The notes: generated by a model not told the origin, from the letters alone. DNA of 64,000 nucleotides from an uncultured bacterium (GCA_949296245.1 CASFNW010000019.1:1-64000), one strand, 5' to 3'. Shown: positions 53,301-63,325, numbered from the stretch's first letter. Translations and numbers: made by a program.

Positions 53301-53990
53301 ATGATTGATACGGTAATTTTTGATTTGGACGGTACACTTTTATATACGCTCGAAAATTTATATAAAAGTACAAACTATGCATTGAAAAAATGCGGATATA
53401 AAGAGAGAACAATACAGGAAGTAAGAAACTTTGTCGGAAACGGTGTGCAAAAACTTATAGAAAGAAGCCTGCCCGGCGGGGCTGATAATCCTGATTTTGA
53501 AAAATGTCTGGCTGTTTTTAAAGAGCACTACAGCAAAACAATGGAGGATGACGCAAAACCGTATGACGGAGTGATACAACTCTTAGACAAATTGAATACT
53601 GACGGCATAAAATGCGCCGTTGTTTCAAATAAATACGATTCTGCCGTAAAAGAATTGTGTAAAAAATACTTTGGCAGCAGAATTTTGACAGCAATAGGCG
53701 AAAGTCCGTCCGTACATAAAAAGCCTTCACCCGATACTGTTCTGAAAGTTATAAAGGAACTCAATGCCCAAAATACGGTATATGTAGGTGATTCGGAAGT
53801 TGATATACAAACTGCCCAAAACGCAAAAATCCCCTGTATAAGTGTTACATGGGGTTACAAGGATATTGATTTTTTAGTTCAAAATAATGCAAAGCTTCTT
53901 GTTAATAATACAGAAGAACTTTATCGTGCAATAAAATATAGTCTAACTAGCTTTCAGGTTCTTTGTACCAGAGAAAAACATCCGGAATAA
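53301..53990 (+). CDS. HAD-family hydrolase, phosphoglycolate phosphatase-like
   Basis: 229 residues. Motif I is FDLDGTLLYT, motif II is in AVVSNKYDS, the Lys is in HKKPSPD and motif IV is VYVGDSEVDI, with an alpha-helical cap as in Gph/PGP enzymes. Such enzymes remove phosphate from 2-phosphoglycolate or small phosphorylated metabolites. Its last 44 bases overlap the end of the convergent gene. Confidence 0.85.
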   Translation: MIDTVIFDLDGTLLYTLENLYKSTNYALKKCGYKERTIQEVRNFVGNGVQKLIERSLPGGADNPDFEKCLAVFKEHYSKTMEDDAKPYDGVIQLLDKLNTDGIKCAVVSNKYDSAVKELCKKYFGSRILTAIGESPSVHKKPSPDTVLKVIKELNAQNTVYVGDSEVDIQTAQNAKIPCISVTWGYKDIDFLVQNNAKLLVNNTEELYRAIKYSLTSFQVLCTREKHPE

Positions 53991-54279
53991 TGCAGTTACT
54001 TTTTCCGTTCGGGAAAAATATTTCTTCAAGCTCACGTTTTTCTTTGTTTAAAAGAACTTCCAGATATTGATTCTGTCTTATCAAAACAGCTATTTCTTTG
54101 TCATTTTCAGAAGTATTAATGCTTTGTTTTTCCAAAAATTCAAGCCTCATTTTTATTTTTCTGCGGCAGGATTTTATTGCAAGCAAAATATCGTCAATGT
54201 TTTTTATTGTATCAGTGTCATTATTATAGATTAGTTCAAGTCTGAAATAATCAGGTTTTTCTGAAAAAGATGAACCCAT
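53947..54279 (-). CDS. hypothetical coiled-coil protein
   Basis: 110 residues, charged and helical (CRRKIKMRLEFLEKQSINT), ending in a hydrophobic patch (IIPDVFLWYKE). The last 44 bases overlap the 3' end of the HAD gene in antisense. AGAGGTG lies about 14 bases before the ATG. It is not recognised; the length of the frame and the ribosome site are the only support. Confidence 0.5.
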   Translation of the reverse strand: MGSSFSEKPDYFRLELIYNNDTDTIKNIDDILLAIKSCRRKIKMRLEFLEKQSINTSENDKEIAVLIRQNQYLEVLLNKEKRELEEIFFPNGKSNCIIPDVFLWYKEPES

Positions 54280-54448
54280 ATATATACAAACACCTCTTTA
54301 TACAAAATCACTACATTATAATAAAAACAATAAATATAGACCAATTTCATGCAATAGATATATCGTTACAAAAGTTTAACTTTATTATCCAAAAGATGTC
54401 CTGTTTACTTGATTATTAATATTCCTTGTGTTTTTATAGTATTGAAAA

Positions 54449-54460
54449 GGACATTTGTCC
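54449..54460. promoter_or_regulatory. short palindrome upstream of rpsP
   Basis: GGACATTTGTCC shares GACATTTGTC with the core of the S24-linked operator but lacks its outer bases. It lies 90 bases before rpsP. It may be chance. Confidence 0.25.
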
Positions 54461-54549
54461 GGCGCGATTAATCCTCTTTTTAAATTGTCTTACGGCTGAA
54501 GACACGCGCTATGAAAGATAAAACGAAAAATACAGGAGAATAATACCGT

Positions 54550-54954
54550 ATGGTTAAAATCAGATTAAAAAGACTGGGATATAAGAAAAACCCGACATAC
54601 AGAATTGTTGTAATCAATGATTCACAAAAAAGAGAAGGCAAACCTATCTGTGAATTAGGCCACTATAATCCTAAAACAAAAGAAATGAAACTTGATAAAG
54701 CTACTGCTCTAGATTGGATTTCTAAAGGTGCAAAACCTTCTGAAACTGTTCAATACCTTATTAACAACTGTGATGATGAAGGAAAATTGATTTATAAACA
54801 AAAAACAGAAAAGAAACTTTCTAAAAAAGCACTTGCTAAATTAGAAGCAGAAAAAGAAGCAAAAGCACAGGCAGAAGCTGAAGCTGCACAGACTGCAGAA
54901 GAAGCTGCTGAAACTCCGGCAGAAGAAGCTCCTGCTCAGGAAGCTCAGGCTTAA
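54550..54954 (+). CDS. rpsP: 30S ribosomal protein S16, extended C-terminus
   Basis: The 134 residues begin with the S16 core (KIRLKRLGYKKNPTYRIVV, then KREGKPICELGHYNP). About 45 residues beyond the core form an Ala/Glu-rich tail (KLEAEKEAKAQAEAEAAQTA) that is longer than in most S16 proteins and is probably helical. AGGAGAA precedes the ATG. A strong terminator follows, so it is a single-gene unit here. Confidence 0.95.
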   Translation: MVKIRLKRLGYKKNPTYRIVVINDSQKREGKPICELGHYNPKTKEMKLDKATALDWISKGAKPSETVQYLINNCDDEGKLIYKQKTEKKLSKKALAKLEAEKEAKAQAEAEAAQTAEEAAETPAEEAPAQEAQA

Positions 54955-55023
54955 TCATCTGTTTGTCCCTGTCTGACAGATGAAAATAAAAAGTTTTTTA
55001 AACAGGGGAAAAGAACACTTATT

Positions 55024-55055
55024 AGCCGCTTTGATTTTTCAAAGCGGTTCTTTTT
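55024..55055 (+). terminator. rpsP terminator
   Basis: AGCCGCTTTGA (55024-55034) pairs with TCAAAGCGGTT (55039-55049), followed by CTTTTTATTTT. Confidence 0.92.
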
Positions 55056-55113
55056 ATTTTATTAAAATTTTATAATCTGGATTTAATGCTGCAGTCACGA
55101 TAAAATAAAAATT

Positions 55114-56085
55114 ATGAAAAAAGTTTTGATAACGTTACCGAATAGTATTGCCGGCACTCTTATCCTGAAAGGATATAAGCAGGGGTTTAAATCAAACGGC
55201 TGCTTTGTGCTGGAAAAAGATTTGCGCGAGCTTCAAACAGATGATATAAAACGTTTTAAACCGGATATAATATTCGGTTATGATTATGGTTTTTTATTTG
55301 GTGATAATAAAGAGTTAACACAATATATTCTTGAAAATAAAACTAACTATGAGCTTATACATTATTTTGCGGATGAGCCCGAGGGTAAATATGCTGTTGT
55401 AGACAAGCCGTATCTTTATGAAGAGTTCAAGAAAATCGGCGCAGTTTCTTATATGTGGGACAGGAATTTTGTTGATAAACTGCCAAGGTGTTCATATCTG
55501 CCTCTTGCAGTCAATTACAAGGCTTATCGTCCGCAAGAAGCAAAACACTATGATATTTCTTTTGTTGGTCGTCCGCTTACAGAGAAAAGGCAAAAGATTC
55601 TGGCTGCACTTACCCGTACATTCAAAGATAAATTAAATATTTTTTGCTATGAAAAACATTTTTTGCAAAGTCTTGATGATATGAAAGACAAACAGCTTTT
55701 GGATGAAAAAGAGCTTGATATTTATAAGAGTGCATACAGAGGTTTTTTGACAACTGAACAGGAGCTTGCAAATGTGTATTTTAATACAACCGTAAATATA
55801 AATATTACACTGCAAGGTAAATCCGGTATGAACTATCGTGTTTTTGAAGTTCTGGCTTCGAGAGGTTTTCTTCTTACCGACGCAATGGACGATATAGAGC
55901 GAAATTTTATAGTATCAAAAGAGCTGGAAGTATACACTGATATTGATGATTTATTAGACAAGACTTCTTTTTATTTAAAAAATCCCCAAATTGCACAAAA
56001 AATTGCAATTATAGGTTTTGCAGATGTAACAAAAAGTCATAGTTATACTGCACGTGCAAGAAAAATTCTGGATGATTTAAAATAA
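55114..56085 (+). CDS. CgeB-like glycosyltransferase
   Basis: 323 residues. The N-terminal half is Rossmann-like (KRFKPDIIFGYDYG, ELIHYFADEPEG). The C-terminal half has HYDISFVGRPLTEKRQKIL and GMNYRVFEVLASRGFLLTD, the sugar-nucleotide part of CgeB/Glyco_trans_1_2 enzymes. The sugar donor and acceptor are unknown; envelope glycan or protein glycosylation is possible. It is transcribed independently after the rpsP terminator. Confidence 0.75.
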   Translation: MKKVLITLPNSIAGTLILKGYKQGFKSNGCFVLEKDLRELQTDDIKRFKPDIIFGYDYGFLFGDNKELTQYILENKTNYELIHYFADEPEGKYAVVDKPYLYEEFKKIGAVSYMWDRNFVDKLPRCSYLPLAVNYKAYRPQEAKHYDISFVGRPLTEKRQKILAALTRTFKDKLNIFCYEKHFLQSLDDMKDKQLLDEKELDIYKSAYRGFLTTEQELANVYFNTTVNINITLQGKSGMNYRVFEVLASRGFLLTDAMDDIERNFIVSKELEVYTDIDDLLDKTSFYLKNPQIAQKIAIIGFADVTKSHSYTARARKILDDLK

Positions 56086-56096
56086 ATTTGCTGCTG

Positions 56097-56489
56097 TTAC
56101 TGTTTCAGATAGTCGCTGAACTTTTTCTTGTGCACAGTGTAGCCGCAGCCTTTATGCATTTCTGCAGGATAATTGATTTTGGGCAGCGGATATCTTTTAC
56201 ACATTGCAAGCCGTTTGTCATAAACGGAACAAAGTCCTTCTTTTGTTACATATTTACATGCAAAAATAAGATTGCCTTTATCATCTCTGCCTTTTATATA
56301 GAATCTTTTGTAAGCCGGATACAAAAACTGCATGATTTTAAATTCTTTCGGTGTATATGTGTCAAAGCTGTACATATAATTGCAGCATTTCCCGCATTTT
56401 TTGCATTTACCGGTAATTTCATACTCTATTTTTTCCGGTACAAAATAAGAAAGAATTTCATAATAAATTGATTTTAAAAAATCTAACAT
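56097..56489 (-). CDS. YkgJ-like cysteine-cluster protein
   Basis: 130 residues. CKKCGKCCNYMYSFD is the YkgJ/Fe-S cluster motif, and further cysteines lie in ACKYVTKEGLCSVYD and KRLAMCKRYPLP. Members probably bind iron or zinc. No fused domain is present. It diverges from mfd with a 94-base gap; the function is unknown. Confidence 0.75.
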   Translation of the reverse strand: MLDFLKSIYYEILSYFVPEKIEYEITGKCKKCGKCCNYMYSFDTYTPKEFKIMQFLYPAYKRFYIKGRDDKGNLIFACKYVTKEGLCSVYDKRLAMCKRYPLPKINYPAEMHKGCGYTVHKKKFSDYLKQ

Positions 56490-56583
56490 AAGATAATTTT
56501 AACATAGTATCGATACATAATCATTTTTAAAAGCATAATCCATACTGCGATTAAAATCCGCACTTGTGTGTTATCATCAATGT

Positions 56584-59500
56584 ATGACAGATATTCTTGA
56601 TATTATTAAAGATAAAAGATTTCTCAACAATGAAAAGATTTTTGCTTTTTTAAAAAAGAACAATTCTTTTACAATAAGCGGACTTACCTCATTTTTGAGA
56701 CTACTTTTGCTTGCGGAAATATCAAAAGAAAAAAATACCGTATTTGTAACATCAACAGAACAGTCTGCACTAAAATACAAACACGACCTTGAAAAACTTT
56801 TTGATATCCGGTCAGAAATTTTTCCTTATCAGGATATTTCTATATATGACGGCGTTGCACAGAATTTGTACAGGTATGCCCGGCAGATAGAAATACTTCA
56901 AAATATAAAAAACATACCGCTTCTTATTATTCCGGTAAAAGCAATGCTGGAGAAGTTCCCTTCTATAGATTTTTACAAGAAACACAGTATCAATATAAAA
57001 ATTGATGATGAGATTGACACCTCAAAAATTGCCCAGAGACTTGTTGATATGGGCTACAAAAGAGTTACCATGGTCTCTGATATAGGGGAATTTTCCATTC
57101 GAGGCGACATTATAGATGTATTTTCTCCGGATAAGTATGCTTCCCGTATAGAGTTATGGGGAGATACCGTTACGGATATAAGATACTTTGATAATAAAAC
57201 TCAAAGAAGTGTTAAAAAAACAAAAGAAACGACGATTCTTCCCGTATTTAAATTTGTACTTGATGACAAAAATACGGAAAGTTTTAAAAATGAATTGACA
57301 GAAGCAACTATTGGTATTGAAGCAGGAGAAAATGCAGATATCATAAGGGAAAATCTTCAGGAAACAATAGAAAAAATTGATACGGAAAAGTATTTTGAAG
57401 GGATAGAATACTTTGAATCTTACTTTAACAAAAATCTGCAAAGTCTGCCGGAGTTGATTTTTCGTGAACAAAAAGATACAGCCTTGATTTTTGATGAATC
57501 ATCGGAAATTTTTTCTAAATTTGCACAAATTGATGAAAATTATTCAAAACAAATAGAAGAAAATACCAATAAAGCACTTGCGCTGCCTCTAAAAACAATG
57601 GCTCATCTTGAATTTGACAAGTTCCAAACGGATATTGCGGGCTTTCAAAAAATATATTTTGACAATTTCTTAGACACGGTATCCGATTATACGGTTGAAT
57701 TTGAAAGTTCTTTGATACCGAGTTTTTCATCAAAAATGGAAGATATCCTGACTTTTACAGAAGAAAAAATAAAAACAGGATACAAAGTTATTATTGCTAC
57801 GGACTACAAAAACCGTATTGAAGATGTTTTTAAAGATTTTGAACTTGCAGTATCTGATGATTTTGAAAATAAAAGCGAAATCTTTCTTACGGATAATATA
57901 TCGCTTGGCGGTTCGCAAATCGAAGACTTTAAACTGGTTGTGCTGACAGATAAAGAGCTGTTTAACAAAAAGTCAAAAGATATTACCGCAAAAAAGCAGA
58001 CTTATCATAAAGAAAGCGCAGAATACATTGAATCAATCAACGACATAAAAGAGGGTGAATATGTCGTACATCAGGTGCACGGCGTCGGTCTGTACAAAGG
58101 CTTGAGCAAACAGGAGATAGACGGACAGCTAAAGGATTATCTGACAATAGAGTATGCTCAGGGCGATAAACTGCACATGCCCGCAGAACAAATAAACCTC
58201 CTTGTCCGCTACAGAGGCTCCGGAAGCGTTGCGCCAAAATTGTCGAGAATGGGCGGCAACGACTGGAACACAACAAAAACCAGAGCCAAAAAAGCAATCG
58301 AAGATATTGCAAAAGATTTGCTGAGACTTTATGCAAAAAGAGAAGTCTCAAAAGGTATTGCCTTTGAGCCTGATACTGTTTGGCAGTACGAAATGGAAGA
58401 GGCTTTTGAATATACGGAAACACCTGACCAGATGAAAGCTATACAGGAAACAAAAGCAGATATGGAACAGGAAAAGCCTATGGACAGACTGATTTGTGCT
58501 GATGTGGGTTTCGGAAAAACAGAAATTGCCATACGTGCAATATTCAAAGCTGTAATGTCAGGCAAACAGGCTGCAGTCATTGTACCTACGACAATCCTTG
58601 CAATGCAGCATTATCAGACAATATCAGAACGTTTTAAACCTTTCCCTGTTAAAGTTGAACTGCTTTCCAGATTCAGAAGCGCAAAAGAACAGAAGGAAAT
58701 TATAAAAAAACTTATTAAAGGAGAAGTGGATGTTGTCATAGGTACACACAGACTGCTTCAGGATGACATAGTATTTAAGGATTTAGGGCTTCTTGTTATT
58801 GATGAGGAGCACAGATTCGGTGTAAAACACAAAGAAAAACTAAAAATGCTCAGAAAAAATATTGACATCCTGAGCATGTCCGCCACTCCTATCCCGAGAA
58901 CCCTTTATATGTCGTTGTCAGGCATAAAAGACATGAGTGTAATAAATACTGCTCCGATGAACCGTCTGCCTATAAAAACTTATGTAGGACAGTACAATGA
59001 AACTTATGTAAAAAATGCAATAAACCATGAACTTGACCGTGACGGACAGGTATTTTTCCTGTACAACAGGGTCGAAACAATATATGAATTCGGTACAGAG
59101 CTGCAAAAAATTGTACCGAATGCAAGAATTGCCGTAGCTCACGGTCAAATGGACGCCAAAACTCTGGAAAATATTATGCTTGAATATGCAGAACACAAGT
59201 ATGATATTCTTCTTTGTACAACAATTATAGAATCGGGACTCGATATACCCAATGCGAATACAATGATTGTGTATAACGCCGACAGGTTCGGCCTTGCACA
59301 GCTTTACCAGTTAAGAGGCAGAGTCGGACGAAGCGACAGACAGGCTTATTGCTACTGTTTTTATAAAGACCGCAAAAAGCTCACACCCGAAGCTCTTCAA
59401 AGACTGAACGCAATCAAAGAGTTTTCAACCCTCGGCGGCGGTTATCAAATTGCATTAAGAGACATAGAAATAAGAGGGGTTGGCAACATCCTCGGTACAA

Positions 59501-60081
59501 AACAGCACGGGCATATGACAAGTGTCGGATTTGACACATACTGTCAGCTTCTGGAAGAAACAATAAACGAACTGCAGGAAACCGGAGAAAAGCCGCAGCC
59601 GCCTGCAATTGTTGATATAAATGTTACTGCTTATATACCTGATGAGTGGGTGGGCTCAAAAGAGCAGAAAATGATTGAATACAAGCGTCTTGCAGATGTA
59701 AAAACTTTAGAAGAATTGGATTTGATACATCAGGAATGGAAAGACAGATTTTCAAAAATCCCGGAGCCTGTTGAAAACTTAATAAAACTTATACATTTGA
59801 GGCTTCTTGCCACTCAGGCAAAAATTAAATTGATAAGAGAAACTGCCGATAATATAAGGATTTATATCCCTTACAATAAAGCTGAATGGACAATAATAGC
59901 CTCGAGAATGGACAGGAATATTACAAAATATATAAAATATACAATTGCCCCGAAGTCCTGTCAGGAAGGTAATTCAATACTTTTATTCAATAACGGTATA
60001 CTTAGCTTTAAAGAAGTGTTTAACATATTGGCGGATTTATTTTATTATATAAATAAGATAACTTATGAATATTCTAATTAA
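56584..60081 (+). CDS. mfd: transcription-repair coupling factor Mfd
   Basis: A translocase that removes RNA polymerase stalled at DNA lesions and recruits UvrA. The 1165 residues contain the UvrB-like N-terminal module, the RNA polymerase interaction domain (GEYVVHQVHGVGLYKGL), the superfamily 2 motor with DVGFGKTEIAIR (Walker A), VIDEEHRFG, SMSATPIPRTLY and QLRGRVGRSDRQAYC, and a C-terminal TRCF domain. The ATG at 56584 fits the family start; a start six codons earlier is possible. Confidence 0.97.
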   Translation: MTDILDIIKDKRFLNNEKIFAFLKKNNSFTISGLTSFLRLLLLAEISKEKNTVFVTSTEQSALKYKHDLEKLFDIRSEIFPYQDISIYDGVAQNLYRYARQIEILQNIKNIPLLIIPVKAMLEKFPSIDFYKKHSINIKIDDEIDTSKIAQRLVDMGYKRVTMVSDIGEFSIRGDIIDVFSPDKYASRIELWGDTVTDIRYFDNKTQRSVKKTKETTILPVFKFVLDDKNTESFKNELTEATIGIEAGENADIIRENLQETIEKIDTEKYFEGIEYFESYFNKNLQSLPELIFREQKDTALIFDESSEIFSKFAQIDENYSKQIEENTNKALALPLKTMAHLEFDKFQTDIAGFQKIYFDNFLDTVSDYTVEFESSLIPSFSSKMEDILTFTEEKIKTGYKVIIATDYKNRIEDVFKDFELAVSDDFENKSEIFLTDNISLGGSQIEDFKLVVLTDKELFNKKSKDITAKKQTYHKESAEYIESINDIKEGEYVVHQVHGVGLYKGLSKQEIDGQLKDYLTIEYAQGDKLHMPAEQINLLVRYRGSGSVAPKLSRMGGNDWNTTKTRAKKAIEDIAKDLLRLYAKREVSKGIAFEPDTVWQYEMEEAFEYTETPDQMKAIQETKADMEQEKPMDRLICADVGFGKTEIAIRAIFKAVMSGKQAAVIVPTTILAMQHYQTISERFKPFPVKVELLSRFRSAKEQKEIIKKLIKGEVDVVIGTHRLLQDDIVFKDLGLLVIDEEHRFGVKHKEKLKMLRKNIDILSMSATPIPRTLYMSLSGIKDMSVINTAPMNRLPIKTYVGQYNETYVKNAINHELDRDGQVFFLYNRVETIYEFGTELQKIVPNARIAVAHGQMDAKTLENIMLEYAEHKYDILLCTTIIESGLDIPNANTMIVYNADRFGLAQLYQLRGRVGRSDRQAYCYCFYKDRKKLTPEALQRLNAIKEFSTLGGGYQIALRDIEIRGVGNILGTKQHGHMTSVGFDTYCQLLEETINELQETGEKPQPPAIVDINVTAYIPDEWVGSKEQKMIEYKRLADVKTLEELDLIHQEWKDRFSKIPEPVENLIKLIHLRLLATQAKIKLIRETADNIRIYIPYNKAEWTIIASRMDRNITKYIKYTIAPKSCQEGNSILLFNNGILSFKEVFNILADLFYYINKITYEYSN

Positions 60082-60099
60082 TCACGAGGAGTATAAAAA

Positions 60100-61233
60100 A
60101 TGAAGAAACTGAAATTATTTGCCACATTAGCAGCCGCTTCGGCAACATTGCTGATATGCGGATGCACAAACCACAATGCCGTTGTAACAGTAAACGGTGA
60201 CTCTATTACAAAAGCCCAGTATGAAAAAGCTTTTGATGCTGTTGCCAGCAATTCAATGTTTTCACAAATGGGTATAGATTTGAAAAAAGACCCTAACAGC
60301 TTTCTTCATTTGATGTTAAAAGATAGAGTTATAAACGAATTAATAGTAAAGAAACTGCTTGATCAGGAAATAGAAAAAAGACATATCAAAGTTTCAAAAG
60401 AAGATATGGATAAACAGCTAAAATCCATTATTGACAAAGTAGGCTCAAAAGAAAAATTTAACCAGCTTCTAAAAGACAACGGGGTTACAACAGCACAGTT
60501 TAAAAAGGATTTGACTGACGAAGTTAAAATCCAAAAGCTTGTTGATACACTTTCTGTAGTGTCTGTAAGCGACAAAGACGCATTAAAATTTTATAATGAA
60601 AATAAAGATAAATTCAAAAATCCTGATAAAGTAAGAGCATCTCACATACTTGTAAGTGCAAATCCTGAAGAATTAAAGGCTAAAATTTCTTCTTCTGCAG
60701 AAGGAAAAAATATGACTGATGAACAGTTGAATGCAGAAGTACAAAAACAAATGAACCAGCAAAAAGAAAAAGCACAAAAACTTCTTGCTCAGGTGAAAAA
60801 AGACCCGAAATCTTTCGCTAAAATTGCAAAAGACAACTCTGACGATACACAGAGCGCACAGATGGGCGGAGATTTAGGCTACTTTGGCAAAGAAGAAATG
60901 GTTGAACCATTCTCTAAAGCCGCTTTTTCTATGAAACCCAATACAATAAGCGAAGTTATCCAAACACCTTACGGATATCACATTATTCTTGTTACAGACA
61001 GACAAAAAGCAGGAACAGAACCTTTTGATAAAGTAAAAGATGATATCAAAGATTTCCTTACAAATCAGGAAAAAGTAAAAGTCTTGCAGCAGTTTGTTGA
61101 CACTTTGAAAAACAATGCAAAAATTGAATACAAGGACGCAAGCTTTGATCCTAAAAATATTCAAAAAGCTTTAAAAGAGCAATCTAAAAATAATCCTGCA
61201 TTAATGGAAGCACAAAAATCAGCAAAAGAATAA
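60100..61233 (+). CDS. peptidyl-prolyl isomerase lipoprotein (PrsA/SurA type)
   Basis: 377 residues. A lipoprotein signal with lipobox LLICGC anchors it in the envelope. A SurA_N-like chaperone segment (AVVTVNGDSITKAQYEKAF) leads to a parvulin domain with VRASHILVSANPEE, AQMGGDLGYFG and PYGYHIILVTD. It probably assists folding of exported or outer-membrane proteins. GAGGAG precedes the ATG, 18 bases after mfd, so the two may be cotranscribed. Confidence 0.9.
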   Translation: MKKLKLFATLAAASATLLICGCTNHNAVVTVNGDSITKAQYEKAFDAVASNSMFSQMGIDLKKDPNSFLHLMLKDRVINELIVKKLLDQEIEKRHIKVSKEDMDKQLKSIIDKVGSKEKFNQLLKDNGVTTAQFKKDLTDEVKIQKLVDTLSVVSVSDKDALKFYNENKDKFKNPDKVRASHILVSANPEELKAKISSSAEGKNMTDEQLNAEVQKQMNQQKEKAQKLLAQVKKDPKSFAKIAKDNSDDTQSAQMGGDLGYFGKEEMVEPFSKAAFSMKPNTISEVIQTPYGYHIILVTDRQKAGTEPFDKVKDDIKDFLTNQEKVKVLQQFVDTLKNNAKIEYKDASFDPKNIQKALKEQSKNNPALMEAQKSAKE

Positions 61234-61333
61234 TTTAATATTTGATTGAATACGCAAATGCCGGCCGACAAAGCCGGCTGCTGCTTCAAGATTAAGACAA
61301 AATTTCCGTAACAAGAATCTAAGAGGAATATTT

Positions 61334-62347
61334 ATGAATAAATCATTGAAAAACAAACTTTTTGAACTGATTAGCAAGTTTAACAATGCAAAGATACTTG
61401 TTGTCGGAGATATTATTCTTGACGAGTATCTGTGGGGAATGGCAAACCGTCTTTCTCCGGAAGCGCCTGTTCCGATACTCGAAGTAAAAAGAAAAACCTA
61501 CCTTTTAGGCGGTGCGGCAAATGTCGCCAATAACATTGCTGCAATGGGTGCAAAAGCAATACTAGCCGGTGTTATAGGTGATGACCTGTATAGCGGCGTT
61601 ATTATGGATTTGCTTAAAAAGAACAAAATAAATACGGACTTTATAATAAAAGACAACACCCGTCCGACAACCGTTAAAACAAGACTCATAGCTCAGAACA
61701 ATAAACACCTGGCAAGAGTCGACAATGAGTCTCTTGACAAAATCAGTGATTCTGTTAGCAAACAGATTTTTGAAAATATTGAAAAAATTATTGATGATGT
61801 GGATTTAATTGTTTTATCCGATTATGTGATAAGCCTTTTATCAGCGAAATTGATAAAAGACATAGTAAAACTCGCTAACAGGCATGATAAAACAATAGTA
61901 ATGGACCCTAAAGGTGATGATTTTTCTAAATATGCCGGTGTGGATATCTTAGTGCCAAATATGGATGAAGCACTTATTGCAACAAAATCAACAAGAACAA
62001 AACCCGTAAAAAAAGTTGCATCAGAGCTTAGGAAATTTGCGGACAAGGTTATTATTACACGCAGTGCAAACGGTGTTTATTATTTTGACGGTACGGATGA
62101 ATTATATCTTCCTTCCGCAACGACAGAAGTTGTGGATGCAACAGGTGCAGGCGGTTCATTTGTTGCATTTCTGGCGCTGGGTTTAATAGGTTCAGAGTTT
62201 AATTATTCCGAGTCAATTGAACTGGCCAATTATGCTGCAGCGGCTGCGGTGAGAAAAGTCGGTACTTTTGCTATAAAACCGGTTCAATTGAAAGAAATAA
62301 TAGAAGTTGCATACAACAACGCCAATCAGGCAGGAGCGTCAAAATAA
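61334..62347 (+). CDS. rfaE1: heptose-7-phosphate kinase, RfaE domain I
   Basis: A PfkB-family sugar kinase for D-glycero-beta-D-manno-heptose 7-phosphate in ADP-heptose synthesis. The 337 residues have VVGDIILDEYLWGMANRLSP, LLGGAANVANNIAA and DATGAGGSFVAFLALGL (the anion hole GAGGSF, where most have GAGD). GAGGAA precedes the ATG. Its stop overlaps the start of rfaE2 by one base. The two halves, fused in E. coli HldE, are separate here. Confidence 0.9.
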   Translation: MNKSLKNKLFELISKFNNAKILVVGDIILDEYLWGMANRLSPEAPVPILEVKRKTYLLGGAANVANNIAAMGAKAILAGVIGDDLYSGVIMDLLKKNKINTDFIIKDNTRPTTVKTRLIAQNNKHLARVDNESLDKISDSVSKQIFENIEKIIDDVDLIVLSDYVISLLSAKLIKDIVKLANRHDKTIVMDPKGDDFSKYAGVDILVPNMDEALIATKSTRTKPVKKVASELRKFADKVIITRSANGVYYFDGTDELYLPSATTEVVDATGAGGSFVAFLALGLIGSEFNYSESIELANYAAAAAVRKVGTFAIKPVQLKEIIEVAYNNANQAGASK

Positions 62348-62832
62348 TGGGACAGCTTGTTCAAAGAAATGAAATACCGGCGCTTTTAAAAAAATTGAGA
62401 GAAGAGAACAAAACAATCGTTACGACAAACGGTTGCTTTGATATTCTGCATGTCGGACATGTCCGCTATTTGCAAAAGACAAAAACTTTTGCAGATGTAA
62501 TGATTGTATGCCTCAATTCGGATGTTTCCGTAAAGAAAATAAAAGGTCCGGACAGGCCTATTAATAATGAAAACGACAGAGCAGAGATATTGTGCGCATT
62601 ATCGTGTGTGGATTATGTGGTTATGTTTGACGAATCTTCTCCGGAAAATCTGTTGTGTGAAATAAAGCCTGATGTGCATACAAAAGGTGCTGATTATACA
62701 ATAGAAACTCTGCCGGAGGCAAAATCAATTATAGCTAACGGCGGCAGAGTGGAATTTATCACCTTTGTAGAAGGAAAATCCACAACAAATGTAATTAAAA
62801 AAATTGGTGAACAGTCAGCATTGAAAAAATAA
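62347..62832 (+). CDS. rfaE2: heptose-1-phosphate adenylyltransferase, RfaE domain II
   Basis: Makes ADP-heptose from heptose 1-phosphate and ATP. The 161 residues carry TTNGCFDILHVGHVRYL with the HxGH motif, and SDVSVKKIKGPDRPINN, as in the C-terminal domain of HldE. It overlaps rfaE1 by one base. Together they point to a heptose-containing lipopolysaccharide or glycan. Confidence 0.93.
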   Translation: MGQLVQRNEIPALLKKLREENKTIVTTNGCFDILHVGHVRYLQKTKTFADVMIVCLNSDVSVKKIKGPDRPINNENDRAEILCALSCVDYVVMFDESSPENLLCEIKPDVHTKGADYTIETLPEAKSIIANGGRVEFITFVEGKSTTNVIKKIGEQSALKK

Positions 62833-62863
62833 ATAAAAATTGTCTAAATATTTTGGCATAAAA

Positions 62864-62895
62864 AAAGGCGCTTTCTTAAATAAGAAAGCGCCTTT
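62864..62895. terminator. terminator of the rfaE operon
   Basis: A perfect 15-bp stem, AAAGGCGCTTTCTTA (62864-62878) and its complement (62881-62895), with a two-base loop and flanking A and T tracts. Confidence 0.88.
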
Positions 62896-63038
62896 GGGCC
62901 ACCACCCCTCTCCTGTTATACTTTAAATGTTAACAATTTTTAATAAATTTCTTTTTAAAAAGTCAATTTTTTATTACAAAAATACTTTATATAAATACGA
63001 GGGATTAAAGGGATTAAATTTTATAGGGAGAATAGATT

Positions 63039-63278
63039 ATGGCAGTTGGACCAAGAGATTACATTGATCAGTTATTGGTAAAAAAATATGCTGATGAAAA
63101 AGTTGATAACCCGTCAATAGCGGAAACGATTGCAGCAGATAAAATGCTGAGTGCAATGGGTGATTTTTCCGATATGAAACGCAATTTGTTAATTTTAAAT
63201 AATAAACTAAGCAGTGTCTGTGCAGCTCTAAATGCAAAAGCCGCACACTACAGACCGTCAAGATACGCTACTGCATAG
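63039..63278 (+). CDS. small hypothetical protein
   Basis: 79 residues, helical, no signal peptide or membrane segment (MAVGPRDYIDQLLVKKYADE start). GGGAG lies nine bases before the ATG, and the frame is isolated between a terminator and maf, which suggests it is a real gene with its own promoter. No family was recognised. Confidence 0.55.
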   Translation: MAVGPRDYIDQLLVKKYADEKVDNPSIAETIAADKMLSAMGDFSDMKRNLLILNNKLSSVCAALNAKAAHYRPSRYATA

Positions 63279-63325
63279 GGAATTTTAGAACACGTCTTTA
63301 AATAATTCTATGCTAGAATAGCAAT

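Noticed and set aside
54449-54460. Third strong S24 operator upstream of rpsP
   Set aside because: Only the central ten bases match and the flanks differ; listed as a weak site, not as an operator.
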